Source: Nemertoderma westbladi | Lineage: Eukaryota > Xenacoelomorpha > Nemertodermatida > Nemertodermatidae | DNA: 64,000 bases | Direction of reading: 5' to 3' | Assembly (NCBI GenBank): GCA_032718475.1 | Contig: JAUCBJ010008370.1 | Coordinates: 1 to 64,000 of the forward strand | Shown: piece by piece, positions 27,001 to 42,000 of the stretch | How the letters are laid out: every line of letters begins with the position of its first letter | Position numbering within the stretch: the first letter of the stretch is position 1 | The notes under the pieces: model-generated | The model's input: only the letters and a program-made list of their open reading frames with translations | The model's database searches: none | Told to the model about the DNA's origin: nothing | Translations under genes and position numbers: made by a program

Positions 27001-30000
27001 GGAGTTAAAACATTATTCAAACAGACTGGATTAATAGCAAAACAACTTATACCAAGCAGATAACCCAAATATAAACGTTCATAAAACGAATTGATGTCAT
27101 TATCAATAATAACATTCTAACGATAATGCACTAGTCTATCCATAAGACATTTAATAGTAGGGTGAGTGAGGGGGACTTGACCCCCAAAAGTTATAATCGT
27201 TCTAAAGAACAGATAATTGATTTTTTTCTATGCCGTTTTGGCGATTTAACTTTTTCACTTTACATTTATGATTGCTATCATTATGTGAGAGTTTGAGAGT
27301 TTGAGAATTTCAACCCTTAACCTTTTTTAATTAAAAATCAATAATTCGTATTTTCGAAAAAACTTCAATTCTCCCTCAATGTGGGGAGACTTGAGACCCC
27401 CTCACATTCGTGTAAATTCATACAAAATTGCATGAGAGGCAAAATAAGTACATGTTCAAGATGTCTATTTCATAAAGTAAAGCAGAAAAAAGGCAAAAGT
27501 TACGATTACTAAATTGCCAAATAATTATCCCAAATTTTATACAAAACCTAAACAGACCATTATTGAATGTTTGCAACCAGATGAAAAGGGGAAAAGCCAC
27601 CACCAATTTGGACTAAAGGTCAACTAAAGCCTCTCCCCAAGAAAGGACACCTCGGCATACCAACAAACTATCGTGGGATCTGTCTGGTTGTGGTAGCTGC
27701 CAAAATATACAATAAAATGATTCTATATAGGATTAGGCCTCACATAGAGAAACTACTGCGTAAGAGCCAAAATGGATTTCGACCAAATAGATCAACAATA
27801 GCTCAGATACTTGCGCTACGGAGACTGATTGAAGGAATTAAGTAAAAAATCTCCCCGCAGTCATAACTTTTGTGGACTTCAAGAAGGCATTCGACTCCAT
27901 CCATAGAGGCAAAATGCTTGAAATTCTAAGAGCTTATGGAATACCAGAAGTAATTGTTGCTGGCATTGGATTGTTATATTGTGACACAGAAGCACAGGTA
28001 CTCTCACCAGATGGTGAAACTGAGTTTTTCTCAATCCTGGCTGGCGTACTGCAAGGTGACACATTAGCACCATTAATATTTGTAATCGTGCTGGATTACG
28101 CAATGAGGACAGCCACAAAGGGTGAAGACCTGGGATTCACACTTCAAGAACGCAGAAGTAGTAGATATCCGGCAACTACAGTCACAGACACCGACTTTGC
28201 GGATGACATCGCCCTGCTCTCTAATACGCTAGCAGATGCACAGCTTCTACTAAATAAAGTGGAGAGGGCTGCTAAGGAGGTTGGATTTCATATAAATGCT
28301 ACCAAGACCGAATTCATGACCTTTAATGTTGATGGAAACTTGACAACCATTGATAATAATCAACTAAGGAAGTTCGACGACTTCCAGTACCTTGGATCAT
28401 GGATAGAGTGTAGCAAAAAGGACATAGAAGTTAGGAAAGCAAAGGCTTGGGTAGCTCTATCGAAAAATGGATACCATCTGGAAATCAGATCTCTCCAGGC
28501 ACCTGAAGACTAAGTTCTTTCGAGCCACAGTGGAAAGTGTATTTTTATACGGGGGTGAGACCTGGACACTGACTAAATCACTTGAACAACGAATTGATGG
28601 TTGCTACGCAAGACTATTAAGGGTAGCCCTATACATCAGCTGGAGACAACACATGATAAACGCCGAGCTTTATGGTACAATACCACCTGTATCAACCACC
28701 CTCCGTGAACGCAGATTAAGATTCAGTGGGCACTGCTGGCGAAGTAAAGACGAGGTCATACCAGATCTACTTTTCTGGCAACCAACTCATGGAAAGCGTA
28801 GGTGGACGACCGGCCATAACATATATAGATCAACTTGAAAGGGATACTGAACTTGGGAGAAACGAAATTGCGACAACTATGGAGAATCGGGAAGCCTGGA
28901 AGGATCTCATTTCCGCTGTCCGAGTTCGCTCGACCTAGTAGTAGTAGTAGTATACAAAATGGTCGTTCAAATTGTTCTCCTATCAAGAACGAAATAAATG
29001 ATAGTTAAAATTAAAGCAGCAATAAAATTTAACGCGGTTAGGCACTTTTTAATACTAAATGTTTTGCATTTTAATTGTTTTCCTGAATTACTAACCATAT
29101 GGTCCCCGGATTCCGTTGTCACCTTTCCATCCTTGTTCTCCCTTTGGCCCCATTATAAGCTCAGCACCAGCTCCAGGAGTACCTTGTTCACCTGGTGGGC
29201 CCCGAACACCTAAATACAAATACATAAATACAAATTGAAAATACAATAGCTTGATTTAAATGATTCTTCAGTTAGGTCAAGTACAAAGCAAACCTTCTCT
29301 TAGCATTCACTGGTCGAACAAATATTATTAAAGTTTAGCAACCAAATGTTAAGGTTTAAACTAATCAAACGTAAACGATGTCGAGGTTTGTTCCAGTACA
29401 AGTTGTGTTAGCTCACCACCATACCATCCCTTACCGACTCACCTTCCCGGCCCAGGAGTCCCGTTTTCCCATCTCTGCCATATTAGCCTTTCCCACCACC
29501 ATACCTTCCCTTACCGACTCACCTTCCCGGCCCAGGAGTCCCGTTTTCCCATCTCTGCCATCTTTCCCTTTCCCACCACGATCTCCCACCGTAGTAGATC
29601 CTTTTGGACCCCGATATCCCAACTGACCGGGAGCACCCCTGACTCCCACGTCACCTGGGGTTCCATGGTTACCTTAACAACAAATATTATTTAGAATATA
29701 AAAATTATGAAGACTTCAGAGCAGAGCCCCTAAAAGTATTAAAAAAAGGACAATAACTATAGTACTCTATGTGCATTAATGGCTACAGTCTTACTAAATA
29801 GTTCTAAATAAAAATAATGTTAATCTTTTAATCCGGAAAGAACAAAAACATTAAAAGACAAAATATACATTTTTATTAATGTTTCATTTATTGAAATGAT
29901 GTCAACAAGTTGTCGAGAAAAAGTAGCTAAATTATTTATAAGATAAAATTGTTAATATATGGAAACCGGCATAATAAACCTGTTTGAATCTTTCTACATG

Positions 30001-33000
30001 GCCTCACTAACAAACTCCACTGACCACAAGTTAATATGAAATTGTTCGTACCGGTGGCAGTAAAGATAAGACATACGATGGAAAAAAATCAAATGAGATG
30101 ATAAAAACATATTTATTCTTCATATTTTTGACCAGTGAATAAATTTGCAATGGTTTTTCTGTAAACAGAAATAATGAGCTGTTTTATGAACGTCATGTAA
30201 TTATTAAGGCTTGTTCCATTGTGGAAAGTAGTTTCTTCTAGCAAAACAATTTATTGTTCCGTACAACCCCAACGAACCCACCTTGTTCTCCTGTTTCCCC
30301 TGGGTTCCCAGGAATCGGCCATCTCCCTGGGGGGCCTCTCCCACCATCTGGTCCTTCCACTCCATCCACACCTTTGGGACCAACACCTCCCTTCTCCCCA
30401 TCCATTCCGTATCTCCCAGTGCGACCTTTTCGACCTTGATCACCGCGCTCCCCTTTGGGGCCCGGATGACCCCCTTTCGAATCCTGAAAAGGACAGAAAA
30501 TATACCTATAAGTGGGCCGGGGGCGGGGTACTCTTGATGCAATAAAAAATCATAACAGCTGATTACCAGCAAAAATTAAACTGACACCCTAGTGGCTATA
30601 GTTTATTGTTTTAGTTAGATTAATAATAACATAAGACAGTAACCACCCTCGCTAATAATTAACATTGATAATGGGATTTACTTCAAGTTCCCCTGCTGTC
30701 TCGAATAATAATAATAATATACAAATGAAACTGTGTCATACTAGGGTGGATACAACTGGGTAATTCCTATTTACCGCCTTGGCCTCACGGGAATAACTGC
30801 CACCTGATAAGTTGATGGCACCAGTGGAAGGCAAACAGCGTGACCATAGATGAACGGATTTGAGAATACCTAAAGCCAATGCGTCCTTTAGAGTTATCCT
30901 TTAAAGTTACCCTTATTAAAGGACGCCTTGACTACAGAGGTAAGGTATTTTAATTAATTTCTAGAACTCGTCTTGTGTATTCACCAGTTGCTATAGAGTG
31001 GACGATAGCCATTAAATGCTAAGCCGTCACTCACAACACAACAATTTAACTTATTATTATTATAGATTACAGAGGGATTGACACTTCTCAGCTCCAGTTG
31101 AAAACATTAATTGTGGTGTCAAAAGACGCGCAAGTCTCTCCGCTTTCAATTGATATGAGCCACGTGTGAAATGATTGAGATTTAATAGGTATTTGAATCG
31201 ATAAAAAATCCCTATCCATAGAAACCAAGATAAAAAATTATCAGAGCACTGCGTAATGACGTCAAATATGTAGCAGCCAATCACAGCCGATTTTCAAATT
31301 TGTACTCCCGCTCTTACATAAACCCGCCATTTCGAACGTTCCACGAGTTTTACAAAAAACACACCCCAACACGACTCGATTCAGAGCATCTTCTTACCCC
31401 TTTTTCAATTGTTTCTAGCCTAACAATTTTTTGGCGCACCAACCCTAATGTCATAGTGTCCTTGAATAAGAGAGCTACGGCCAATGGAGAGGAATAAGTG
31501 GTACTCCAAACACAAACACAATCTGGTTAACTCTGAAAAGTGATACTTTTTCACAAAATAATGTAATATATATAGCTATTACTGGCTAGAAAATAACTTA
31601 AATCAGTATATTGTAATATGCACTGAAAAACTATAAATTACATAAATTAAAAGTCCTCTGTACTGTACAAAGAAAAATGTATTAAAAACTAGAAATAATT
31701 TCTTTTTTTTGTAGACGGAGAAAATGCATTAAATCTTGGTACCTTAACAAGCAAGTTAGACTCACCTTGGGAGGGGGTCCGGGTGGGCCAGACACCCCAC
31801 GGTCGCCTTCCAGCCCTGCAGCACCAGAGTCACCCTTATATCCTCTTCTACCAAAGTAGCCACTATCTCCGATATCACCTTGTTCCCCTTTGTAACCAGT
31901 CGGGCCAATTAAACCTTTATTCCCTTTCACTCCCTAATTATAACGAACGTAAGTAACCATGGTAATTATTGGCCTCAATCATGAACCTCAACAGAATAAG
32001 GAATAATATAAATGATTAATTATGTTGTTGTAAACATTTACTAGATGGTATATTCCGAATGTTTTTAGATTTTGTCTTAATATTAAGGCATATGAACTCT
32101 TTACAATTACCTGAAAACCTTCTGGTCCAGGTCTCCCACGGACTCCAGTACTTCCTCTTCTTCCTACCTTTCCATCGTCTCCGGGTAGACCCTCCACTCC
32201 TTTCAAACCTTCACTGCCTTTTATTCCCTTTTTTCCTTCGCTACCTTGTAATCCCTTGGGTGCGGCGATGACTATAAAATTATATCAAATACTGAAGAAG
32301 TTGATAGAAACATTGAATGTTATTTATACGGTGGCTGATTGCGGCCAATTATTTCCAATGTTTTAATGTTTTCACCCGGGTGAAAAATATTAATATCACC
32401 CGGGTGAGTACACAAAATCAAATTAAATACGATGGCATCACCATCACACTGACACTCAGATACTACACTACACAACAGTCACCACACAAAACAAGGTTAT
32501 AATCAATTCATATTTCCCGCCCCCAACGTACTTCCCATGGTGATATTCTACTATTGGTGGGGGGAAATTTGAATTCTGTAAACACAGGCACTCAGGTAAC
32601 CTGCTGGCTGCTGCCCGTCTGGCCAGACTAGCAGAGCAGTGCACAGTGAACAGAACATGCTGACATGGGCCTACGGTCTACGCCCATGGCATTCTAAAAG
32701 TCACTTATATAGAACGCCATACTGCCATATAGAATCGCCCGAATAATTATATAGCAAACCTAGGATTAGATAGCCTAATGATGGCTGTGGGAGATGGGTT
32801 GCCTAATCTTATTTATTGCTAATCTAATTTTATGATTTGTCCTGGGGTAATATTTCAGTGAAGGATTCAAAACTTAATAGACCGGGGGCGGGGTCAAGAT
32901 GCATGGCATAAAACTGTATTAGCATTGAGTGAGTAAGACCACCACTGAGATACCCAACCCGATTAGAGCGCTGTTTTTCTAGTACCGTTCGCCCGGTACC

Positions 33001-36000
33001 GGTATGTACGTACTCACGTAGTGCGACAAGAGTCATTTTTGAATAGTTTTTCCTAAATGTGAAATTTTATGCACTAATCAGTCACCTTTGCTAACCTCAC
33101 GTTTGATGTAAAAGTGCCCGTGCGAGGTCTACATAAAATCCGGTCCGTGGAAAACCCGACCCAAATGCTAGTCTGTTGGGAATACCGGATCGGGCGGGTT
33201 AGTAAATATCTTAACTTCGTTTATTGTTTTGGTTCCCCCAACTCGGCTCTGTTTCACCTTATTGATTCTAAGACTCTAAGATTCTAAGTCATAATAATAA
33301 TATAACTATCTAAGAAAATAATGGCAACTTATACAGCAAAGGATTCATTATCCAACGTACAGGATAAGGTTGTCATAGTAACGGGGGCTAGCAGCGGAAT
33401 CGGTGCGGCGACCACAGTCCTTTTATCGTCGATGGGAGCGAATGTTGTAGCGGTAGCTAACGAACCAATGGAAGCCACTGAGTCACAATGCGCTCCAGAT
33501 CAGATACTAACAATCCAAACTGACTTGCGACAGGTCCATAACTGTAGATACGTCATAAATACGGCTATTAGTAAGTTCAACAAGATCGACGGTTTAGTAA
33601 ACGTCGCCGGAATCGCCAAACTCGCCGATTTAGCGACGACCACGCCGGAAGATTTCGAAGAAATATTCGATATCAACGTTAAGGCCATGTTCTTTCTAAC
33701 TCAGTTTGCTGTACCCCATCTGGAGCATACCCGAGGAGCTGTCGTCAATGTCTCCAGTACCGCCTCTTTGATACCTTCAGTAAAGATGTTCGCCTACTCT
33801 ATGAGTAAAGCGGCTGTGGATCAAATGACGCGCTGCGCCGCTGAGCAGCTCTCCGTTAAACAGATAAGGTGAGTCGCAGGTTCTCCGGTCAAGTCTGCTA
33901 GTAAACAACGGGTTGACGAATGGGGGACTAGTCGGCCATCCTCAGTCCTTCGGTACTCTTGTGCCCTAACTGTAGCGGCTGGCCCACAACGGCAATACGG
34001 TACCCATCGTTTTCACAACAATAATGTCAAACTTATTTATAGCAGGAAGGAAGGTATTGGGAGTATTTATTACGTTCCCAGGTTATCGGATTAGCATGAA
34101 AAATACTGCAGAGTTAACTGCGCGTTTAACATAGATGAGTAAGATTTTGTTGTGAAAACTATGTCCCTTGTGCGCCACCTCTACGGCTACTCAAACATAA
34201 TTCAATTTATTTTAATCGTAAGCTTAAGCAGTATGACTTTTGGATTGGCCATGGCCAGTACGTTGACTATAGCCTGCTCCGCTTGTCACATTAAGGAAAC
34301 TTAAATACAATAAAATTGTATATTTAGTTCAATAAAAATTAAAATTGTAAGTTCAATAATAAGTATTTATATACAAAAAGGAAGTAAAAATTATTTGCCC
34401 GACTTTTAATCGGAATTTTTGAGGAATAGTAAATTAAAAAGCATATTTTTCGAAAATAGGGGGGACTTTTGACGCAATAAAAGTAAAAAGGGAATTGTTG
34501 TGGTGTCAGTGACACGGTGAATTAAATATATAATGTAAATAGGACAATATGATAATGCTCTCCATAGCGAAAAATATTTGACATTTTTCGCTATGGAGAG
34601 CATTATCATATTGTCCTATTTACATTAAAATATTTAAAAATAAAAAGGGGAACTTCGACGGAAATAACAGCTGATTACTCCTAAAAATAAACTAACCTGT
34701 TCTATTGTGTTTAGTTTATTGTTTTGGTTAAAATAACGCGCTATTGAAACCTGGTCCTTTCCCTAAATTGAGAATTTAACATTGAGGCGGGATATTAATT
34801 CGCCGAGATGAAATTTGCGCCCATTAGGGTGAAGGCCGCTTAATAAATTTTAGTTAATTCAAAACTAAAATTTCAACAGCTGAATTTTTTCGTTCCAGAG
34901 TGAACTCAGTTAACCCGACTACCATAGGAGATACGCCTATACTGGTCCGACACGGGATGACTTTAGCAGAACGTGACATTTGGAATCAGCGTGTAGCTAA
35001 CTCGCTACCATTAGCTAGAGTAGGTAATTCTAGCGAAGTTGGCTCCGCTATAGTTTATCTACTATCTGACTGCGCCGCATTCATTACCGGTGTCTGTCTG
35101 CCAATAGATGGAGGCCAGTATAACAGATGGGTCTTAAATACAACTGATTAACACTGTAGGCTCAAGTTGAAAGCCTTATAAACCAAAATGATGTATGTTC
35201 TAATTTCGTTTTGAATTAATTATGTATTCATAATATTCCAGCTATGCATAAGATTGATATATGATTGAATACATATTAATTTTGTTACATTATGTGAAGG
35301 TTCAAGGTTATTAGTTATTGTAGGTAAGGTTGTTTACCGTTCTTTTTTTGGGTAACTATACTAATTATTGTATAAAAAGGATGAATTTACAGAATCAAAA
35401 TTCCTGAACGTAAACACATTATGATATTATATAAAATATTGAAGGTAATAATTAAGTATTCAAAACGGCGATATGTTGACTTAAAGGTAGGTTATGATCC
35501 TTGTATAGTTATGTAAACCTCACTCGCTGCGCTCGCTCGGTGCATAAATACACTCGGGTCATAATGCTGAAGAGTGCTACTTTGCACACAATGATGTAAA
35601 TCGTTTGCAGAAATTCCATATACAAAATTTTTAAACTCTTCCTATATATTATATTAGCAGACTCACCTTTTATAAATAGTTAATATATTGAATTAAATAT
35701 AGTTTAATATTAATTTCTTCTCTGTGTGTAATTTCAATTATTTCAGTGTTGACATTGTTTGTAAAAAAATAAGCGATGGCGTCGGAAAAGGGAAAAGCGA
35801 TGGTCAGCAGGTCCAGATCGTTGTAAGGAAGCTATTGGATGCGCAAAGCCGTATTGTGCCAAAACATATCATATGTTGTACCTCTAATTGCTACAATGTG
35901 GATAAAATTATACTTTATACTAACTCTGTGGTGGCCAATCAATTCCTTTATATCCTTTGTATCCACGGAGACCTTTATCCCCTTTCCTCCCATAATTACT

Positions 36001-39000
36001 GTCTCCCTTTGCCCCTTTGCTTCCGTAACTTCCCCTCACACCTTCTTCACCACGGTCGCCACGATTCCCGTTCAATCCGTCCATTCCGTTATGACCTGCT
36101 TCTCCTGTAACAATCATTAGTAACAATCTTATAATAGCTGGGATATACAATAACTTTAACATAAACTTGTTTTCTTGTTCTTATTTTCAAGTCGACCTAA
36201 AATACGCCATAAAATAAAGTATACTCAATGATGGTGTATGGGGTGCTATATATCACGGCGTGAAATAAAGAAACAGTATTCTTTCAGTATGATTGTCGCT
36301 GAGGTAGGCCTAATAGTTAGTCATTTATCACAGATGAAGAGCAGACAGCAGAAGTCTGTCGCTGCCTGCGTCTAGTAGGCCTACACATCCTGTAAGCTGG
36401 AGACCACACACACTACATCGGTAGTTACCGGTCCCGTACCGGTACCGATATAATATAGATTCAAATTAATAAAACATCGAAACTACAAAATAAAGCGATA
36501 TATTCAATTTAAATAAAGTACCCTTATTTCACTATCCGGGTCTCGTTTCATATTTCATTCACTCGCTTGGGTCGTTCGTGGAAATATTCCCACTCGAGCC
36601 GGCGTGAAATACAGTGTTACTTTATTTAAATCAAATAAAGTTAGTATTCGTTAGGTAGTACCGTTGTATTTATGCCACTTAAAATATTAAACACGTTCCT
36701 TTTGTGGTACCTTAGCCCAGGATGTAGAAGGCAAGCTTTACAATACGGAAGCCCGTAAGGGCCACATTATATTAACTGCTGATAATTATACTGCTGATAG
36801 TCCACAGGATTTGAAGTTAATATAATGTGGCCCTTTTGGGCTTCCGTAGGTACCACACTATTTCAACAGTTGCCTAGTAGCCCTGCCCTCTAGCGGGATA
36901 CTAGAGAACTGCTCAATCCCCTTACTCAAATTTTATTTCAGACTTTCCACAGACGAGGGATGAAACAGCGGTACGCTAAGCTCACTTAAATCGTCGCACA
37001 AATCGTTTTCAAGTTCTTCGTAAACAAGAATCGATACTTAAAATTTATGTTATTTTATTTCGGTCTCGGAAGCCGGACAATTTGTTCCTGATAATTCGAT
37101 AGCGGACAGTTCAGTCCCATTATTGTGAACTTTTAGTAACGAATTGTTGGTGAAGACGCCGTAAATTTCATTTGGCAATTAGAACTGAAATTCTTCAGTA
37201 TTTATTTCCAATAAGAAATGAGTTATCCTTCTCCCTTGAAGTCCTTTTAATGAGTATTTTGAACTTTTTTCAATTCCAGCAGTGATTCATTAGTATTCCT
37301 ATAGTAGACGAGGCACAATCCTTGCATTGCCAATTGCCTCTATTTATTATACTATTAATTGCTTTCCAATCCAATTCAGTTCATATTATAACATCAACAC
37401 AATGTAACATTGTAACCGTCTAATGATAAAATCAGCATCATTCAGTCTACACTTAAAACCACACCAGGACTTCCAACACAAAATTTGATTAATAAAAGAA
37501 CGAATTTTTGTTTGAAATCTGCTTTTGAAATTCTGGGTGTTTCGGCTTTTCACAGCGTTTACACCCTTTGCAGAGCTATAATAGCATAGCATATTTAAAC
37601 AATAATATTATATTTATATGTAAAGAATTGTAATTTCTCTTGTTAGTAAATAAAGACCTATTTTATTCCCATTTAAACTCTGTGCCGATCTACTGATCTA
37701 TGCCGCTTTTACATATCTAGTTTTCGGGCAGGCGACGAAGTAAGCGAGTTTTGCATATGACCGTTTGTCTGTCGGTCGGTCTGTCTATCGGCTATTATTT
37801 GAAGGCTAATAACTCTCAGTCAATCTTTGTTAGAATTAAACCAAAGTCGGTACACATGCGCAGTCTGTCGAAAGTCTCAAATATATTTGCGTGGGGGGAC
37901 TCCCACTCCGTATTTCCCAATTCTCCAGCAAGAGGGCAACTATGCAAGTAGCAAAGTACTACTGCTATGCAAGTACTCAGTTTTGTCGAAATAGGCCTAC
38001 TGTTGTGGACTGGTTCTATTTGATAACCCGATACGAAAATAGGTTGGATATCTGATGTGACTGATAAATCATTATGAGATCGCGCTTGAATGCGATAGTT
38101 TGCCCTCCCAAGTTCCGGTGGGTGAGTCACAATATTTATTTACACGCTTTCTACACGCTTTTGAACAAAGTGTATCTTACATAAAAAAAAAACAATATCT
38201 AAAATGTCGTAGTGTCCGAGTTGATACGGCGCTTGAACCGCTTTACACAGTAGAAAAGCGCTATATAAATAATCAATATTATTATTATTATTATTAAATT
38301 ATTTAAAATTATTTATGTACAAAATAGACTGCGTTAGAACCATGATTATTGCTTCTCCTACCTGGTTCTCCATCATCACCAGTATCTCCAAGTTCCCCCG
38401 GTCTCCCATCGAGTATCAGACTTTCATCGACAACCCCCGGGTCGCCAGGTGGCCCTCTATCTCCACGGTAACCAGTCGGCCCGATAGGACCTTTCACATT
38501 GTCCCCGCGTTTACCTACCTCCCCCTGTAACGATTTGTTTCAATTAATTTAATCTGTCTTAAAAATTATTTAATAATTATTTTATTTTCTTGTGTTGACT
38601 GTTAGATGTTTTTTTACGTATTGCATAGGCCGAGAACATGGCTATTATTAATCATAGATTTTAATTTGTAATTTGCATTTATGTAACTATAATTTCAAAT
38701 TTGTAAATCATAATGGCCTTTGTATCTTTGTTTCCTAGTCTACAAACTTACATTAGTTCCATTGTTTCTTGTCTACAAACTTACATTAGTTCCGTTGTTA
38801 CCTGGTCTACAAACTTAAATTAGTTCCATTGTTTCCTGGTCTACAAACTAACATTAGTTCCGTTGTTTCTTGTCTACAAACTGACATTAGTTCCGTTGTT
38901 TCTTGTTTACAAACTTACATTAGTTCCGTTGTTACCTGGTCTACAAACTTAAATTAGTTCCATTGTTTCCTGGTCTACAAACTGACATTAGTTCCATTGT

Positions 39001-42000
39001 TTCCTGGTCTACAAACTGACATTAGTTCCATTGTTTCCTGGTCTACAAACTGACATTAGTTCCATTGTTTCCTGGTCTACAAACTTAAATTAGTTCCATT
39101 GTTTCCTGGTCTACAAACTAACATTAGTTCCGTTGTTTCTTGTCTACAAACTGACATTAGTTCCGTTGTTTCTTGTTTACAAACTTACATTAGTTCCGTT
39201 GTTACCTGGTCTACAAACTTAAATTAGTTCCATTGTTTCCTGGTCTACAAACTTACATTAGTTCCGTTGTTTCCTGGTCTACAAACTGACATTAGTTCCA
39301 TTGTTTCCTGGTCTACAAACTGACATTAGTTCCATTGTTTCCTGGTCTACAAACTTAAATTAGTTCCATTGTTTCCTGGTCTACAAACTAACATTAGTTC
39401 CGTTGTTTCTTGTCTACAAACTGACATTAGTTCCGTTGTTTCTTGTTTACAAACTTACATTAGTTCCATTGTTTCCTGGTCTACAAACTAACATTAGTTC
39501 CGTTGTTTCTTGTCTACAAACTGACATTAGTTCCGTTGTTTCTTGTTTACAAACTTACATTAGTTCCGTTGTTACCTGGTCTACAAACTTAAATTAGTTC
39601 CATTGTTTCCTGGTCTACAAACTAACATTAGTTCCGTTGTTTCTTGTCTACAAACTGACATTAGTTCCGTTGTTTCTTGTTTACAAACTTACATTAGTTC
39701 CGTTGTTACCTGGTCTACAAACTTAAATTAGTTCCATTGTTTCCTGGTCTACAAACTTACATTAGTTCCGTTGTTTCTTGTCTACAAACTGACATTAGTT
39801 CCGTTGTTACCTGGTCTACAAACTTAAATTAGTTCCATTGTTTCCTGGTCTACAAACTGACATTAGTTCCATTGTTTCTTGTCTACAAACTTACATTAGT
39901 TCCGTTGTTACCTGGTCTACAAACTTAAATTAGTTCCATTGTTTCCTGGTCTACAAACTAACATTAGTTCCGTTGTTTCTTGTCTACAAACTGACATTAG
40001 TTCCGTTGTTTCTTGTTTACAAACTTACATTAGTTCCGTTGTTACCTGGTCTACAAACTTAAATTAGTTCCATTGTTTCCTGGTCTACAAACTGACATTA
40101 GTTCCATTGTTTCCTGGTCTACAAACTAACATTAGTTCCGTTGTTTCTTGTCTACAAACTGACATTAGTTCCGTTGTTTCTTGTCTACAAACTGACATTA
40201 GTTCCGTTGTTTCTTGTTTACAAACTTACATTAGTTCCGTTGTTACCTGGTCTACAAACTTAAATTAGTTCCATTGTTTCCTGGTCTACAAACTAACATT
40301 AGTTCCGTTGTTTCTTGTCTACAAACTGACATTAGTTCCGTTGTTTCTTGTTTACAAACTTACATTAGTTCCGTTGTTACCTGGTCTACAAACTTAAATT
40401 AGTTCCATTGTTTCCTGGTCTACAAACTGACATTAGTTCCGTTGTTTCTTGTCTACAAACTGACATTAGTTCCGTTGTTACCTGGTCTACAAACTTAAAT
40501 TAGTTCCATTGTTTCCTGGTCTACAAACTGACATTAGTTCCATTGTTTCTTGTCTACAAACTTACATTAGTTCCGTTGTTACCTGGTCTACAAACTTAAA
40601 TTAGTTCCATTGTTTCCTGGTCTACAAACTAACATTAGTTCCGTTGTTTCTTGTCTACAAACTGACATTAGTTCCGTTGTTTCTTGTTTACAAACTTACA
40701 TTAGTTCCGTTGTTACCTGGTCTACAAACTTAAATTAGTTCCATTGTTTCCTGGTCTACAAACTGACATTAGTTCCATTGTTTCTTGTCTACAAACTTAC
40801 ATTAGTTCCGTTGTTTCCTGGTCTACAAACTTACATTAGTTCCGTTGTTTCCTGGTCTACAAACTTAAATTAGTTCCATTGTTTCCTGGTCTACAAACTG
40901 ACATTAGTTCCGTTGTTTCCTGGTCTACAAACTTACATTAGTTCCGTTGTTTCCTGGTCTACAAACTTAAATTAGTTCCATTGTTTCCTGGTCTACAAAC
41001 TTACATTAGTTCCGTTGTTTCCTGGTCTACAAACTTAAATTAGTTCCATTGTTTCCTGGTCTACAAACTGACATTAGTTCCGTTGTTTCTTGTCTACAAA
41101 CTGACATTAGTTCCGTTGTTTCTTGTCTACAAACTGACATTAGTTCCGTTGTTTCTTGTCTACAAACTGACATTAGTTCCGTTGTTTCTTGTCTACAAAC
41201 TTACATTAGTTCCGTTGTTTCCTGGTCTACAAACTTAAATTAGTTCCATTGTTTCCTGGTCTACAAACTGACATTAGTTCCGTTGTTTCCTGGTCTACAA
41301 ACTGACATTAGTTCCATTGTTTCCTGGTCTACAAACTTACATTAGTTCCGTTGTTTCCTGGTCTACAAACTTAAATTAGTTCCATTGTTTCCTGGTCTAC
41401 AAACTGACATTAGTTCCGTTGTTTCTTGTCTACAAACTGACATTAGTTCCGTTGTTTCCTGGTCTACAAACTTACATTAGTTCCGTTGTTTCCTGGTCTA
41501 CAAACTTACATTAGTTCCGTTGTTTCCTGGTCTACAAACTTAAATTAGTTCCATTGTTTCCTGGTCTACAAACTGACATTAGTTCCGTTGTTTCTTGTCT
41601 ACAAACTGACATTAGTTCCATTGTTTCCTGGTCTACAAACTGACATTAGTTCCGTTGTTTCTTGTCTACAAACTGACATTAGTTCCGTTGTTTCTTGTCT
41701 ACAAACTTACATTAGTTCCGTTGTTTCCTGGTCTACAAACTTAAATTAGTTCCATTGTTTCCTGGTCTACAAACTGACATTAGTTCCGTTGTTTCTTGTC
41801 TACAAACTTAAATTAGTTCCATTGTTTCCTGGTCTACAAACTGACATTAGTTCCGTTGTTTCCTGGTCTACAAACTTACATTAGTTCCGTTGTTTCCTGG
41901 TCTACAAACTTAAATTAGTTCCATTGTTTCCTGGTCTACAAACTTACATTAGTTCGATTGTTTCCTGGTCTACAAACTTAAATTAGTTCCATTGTTTCCT

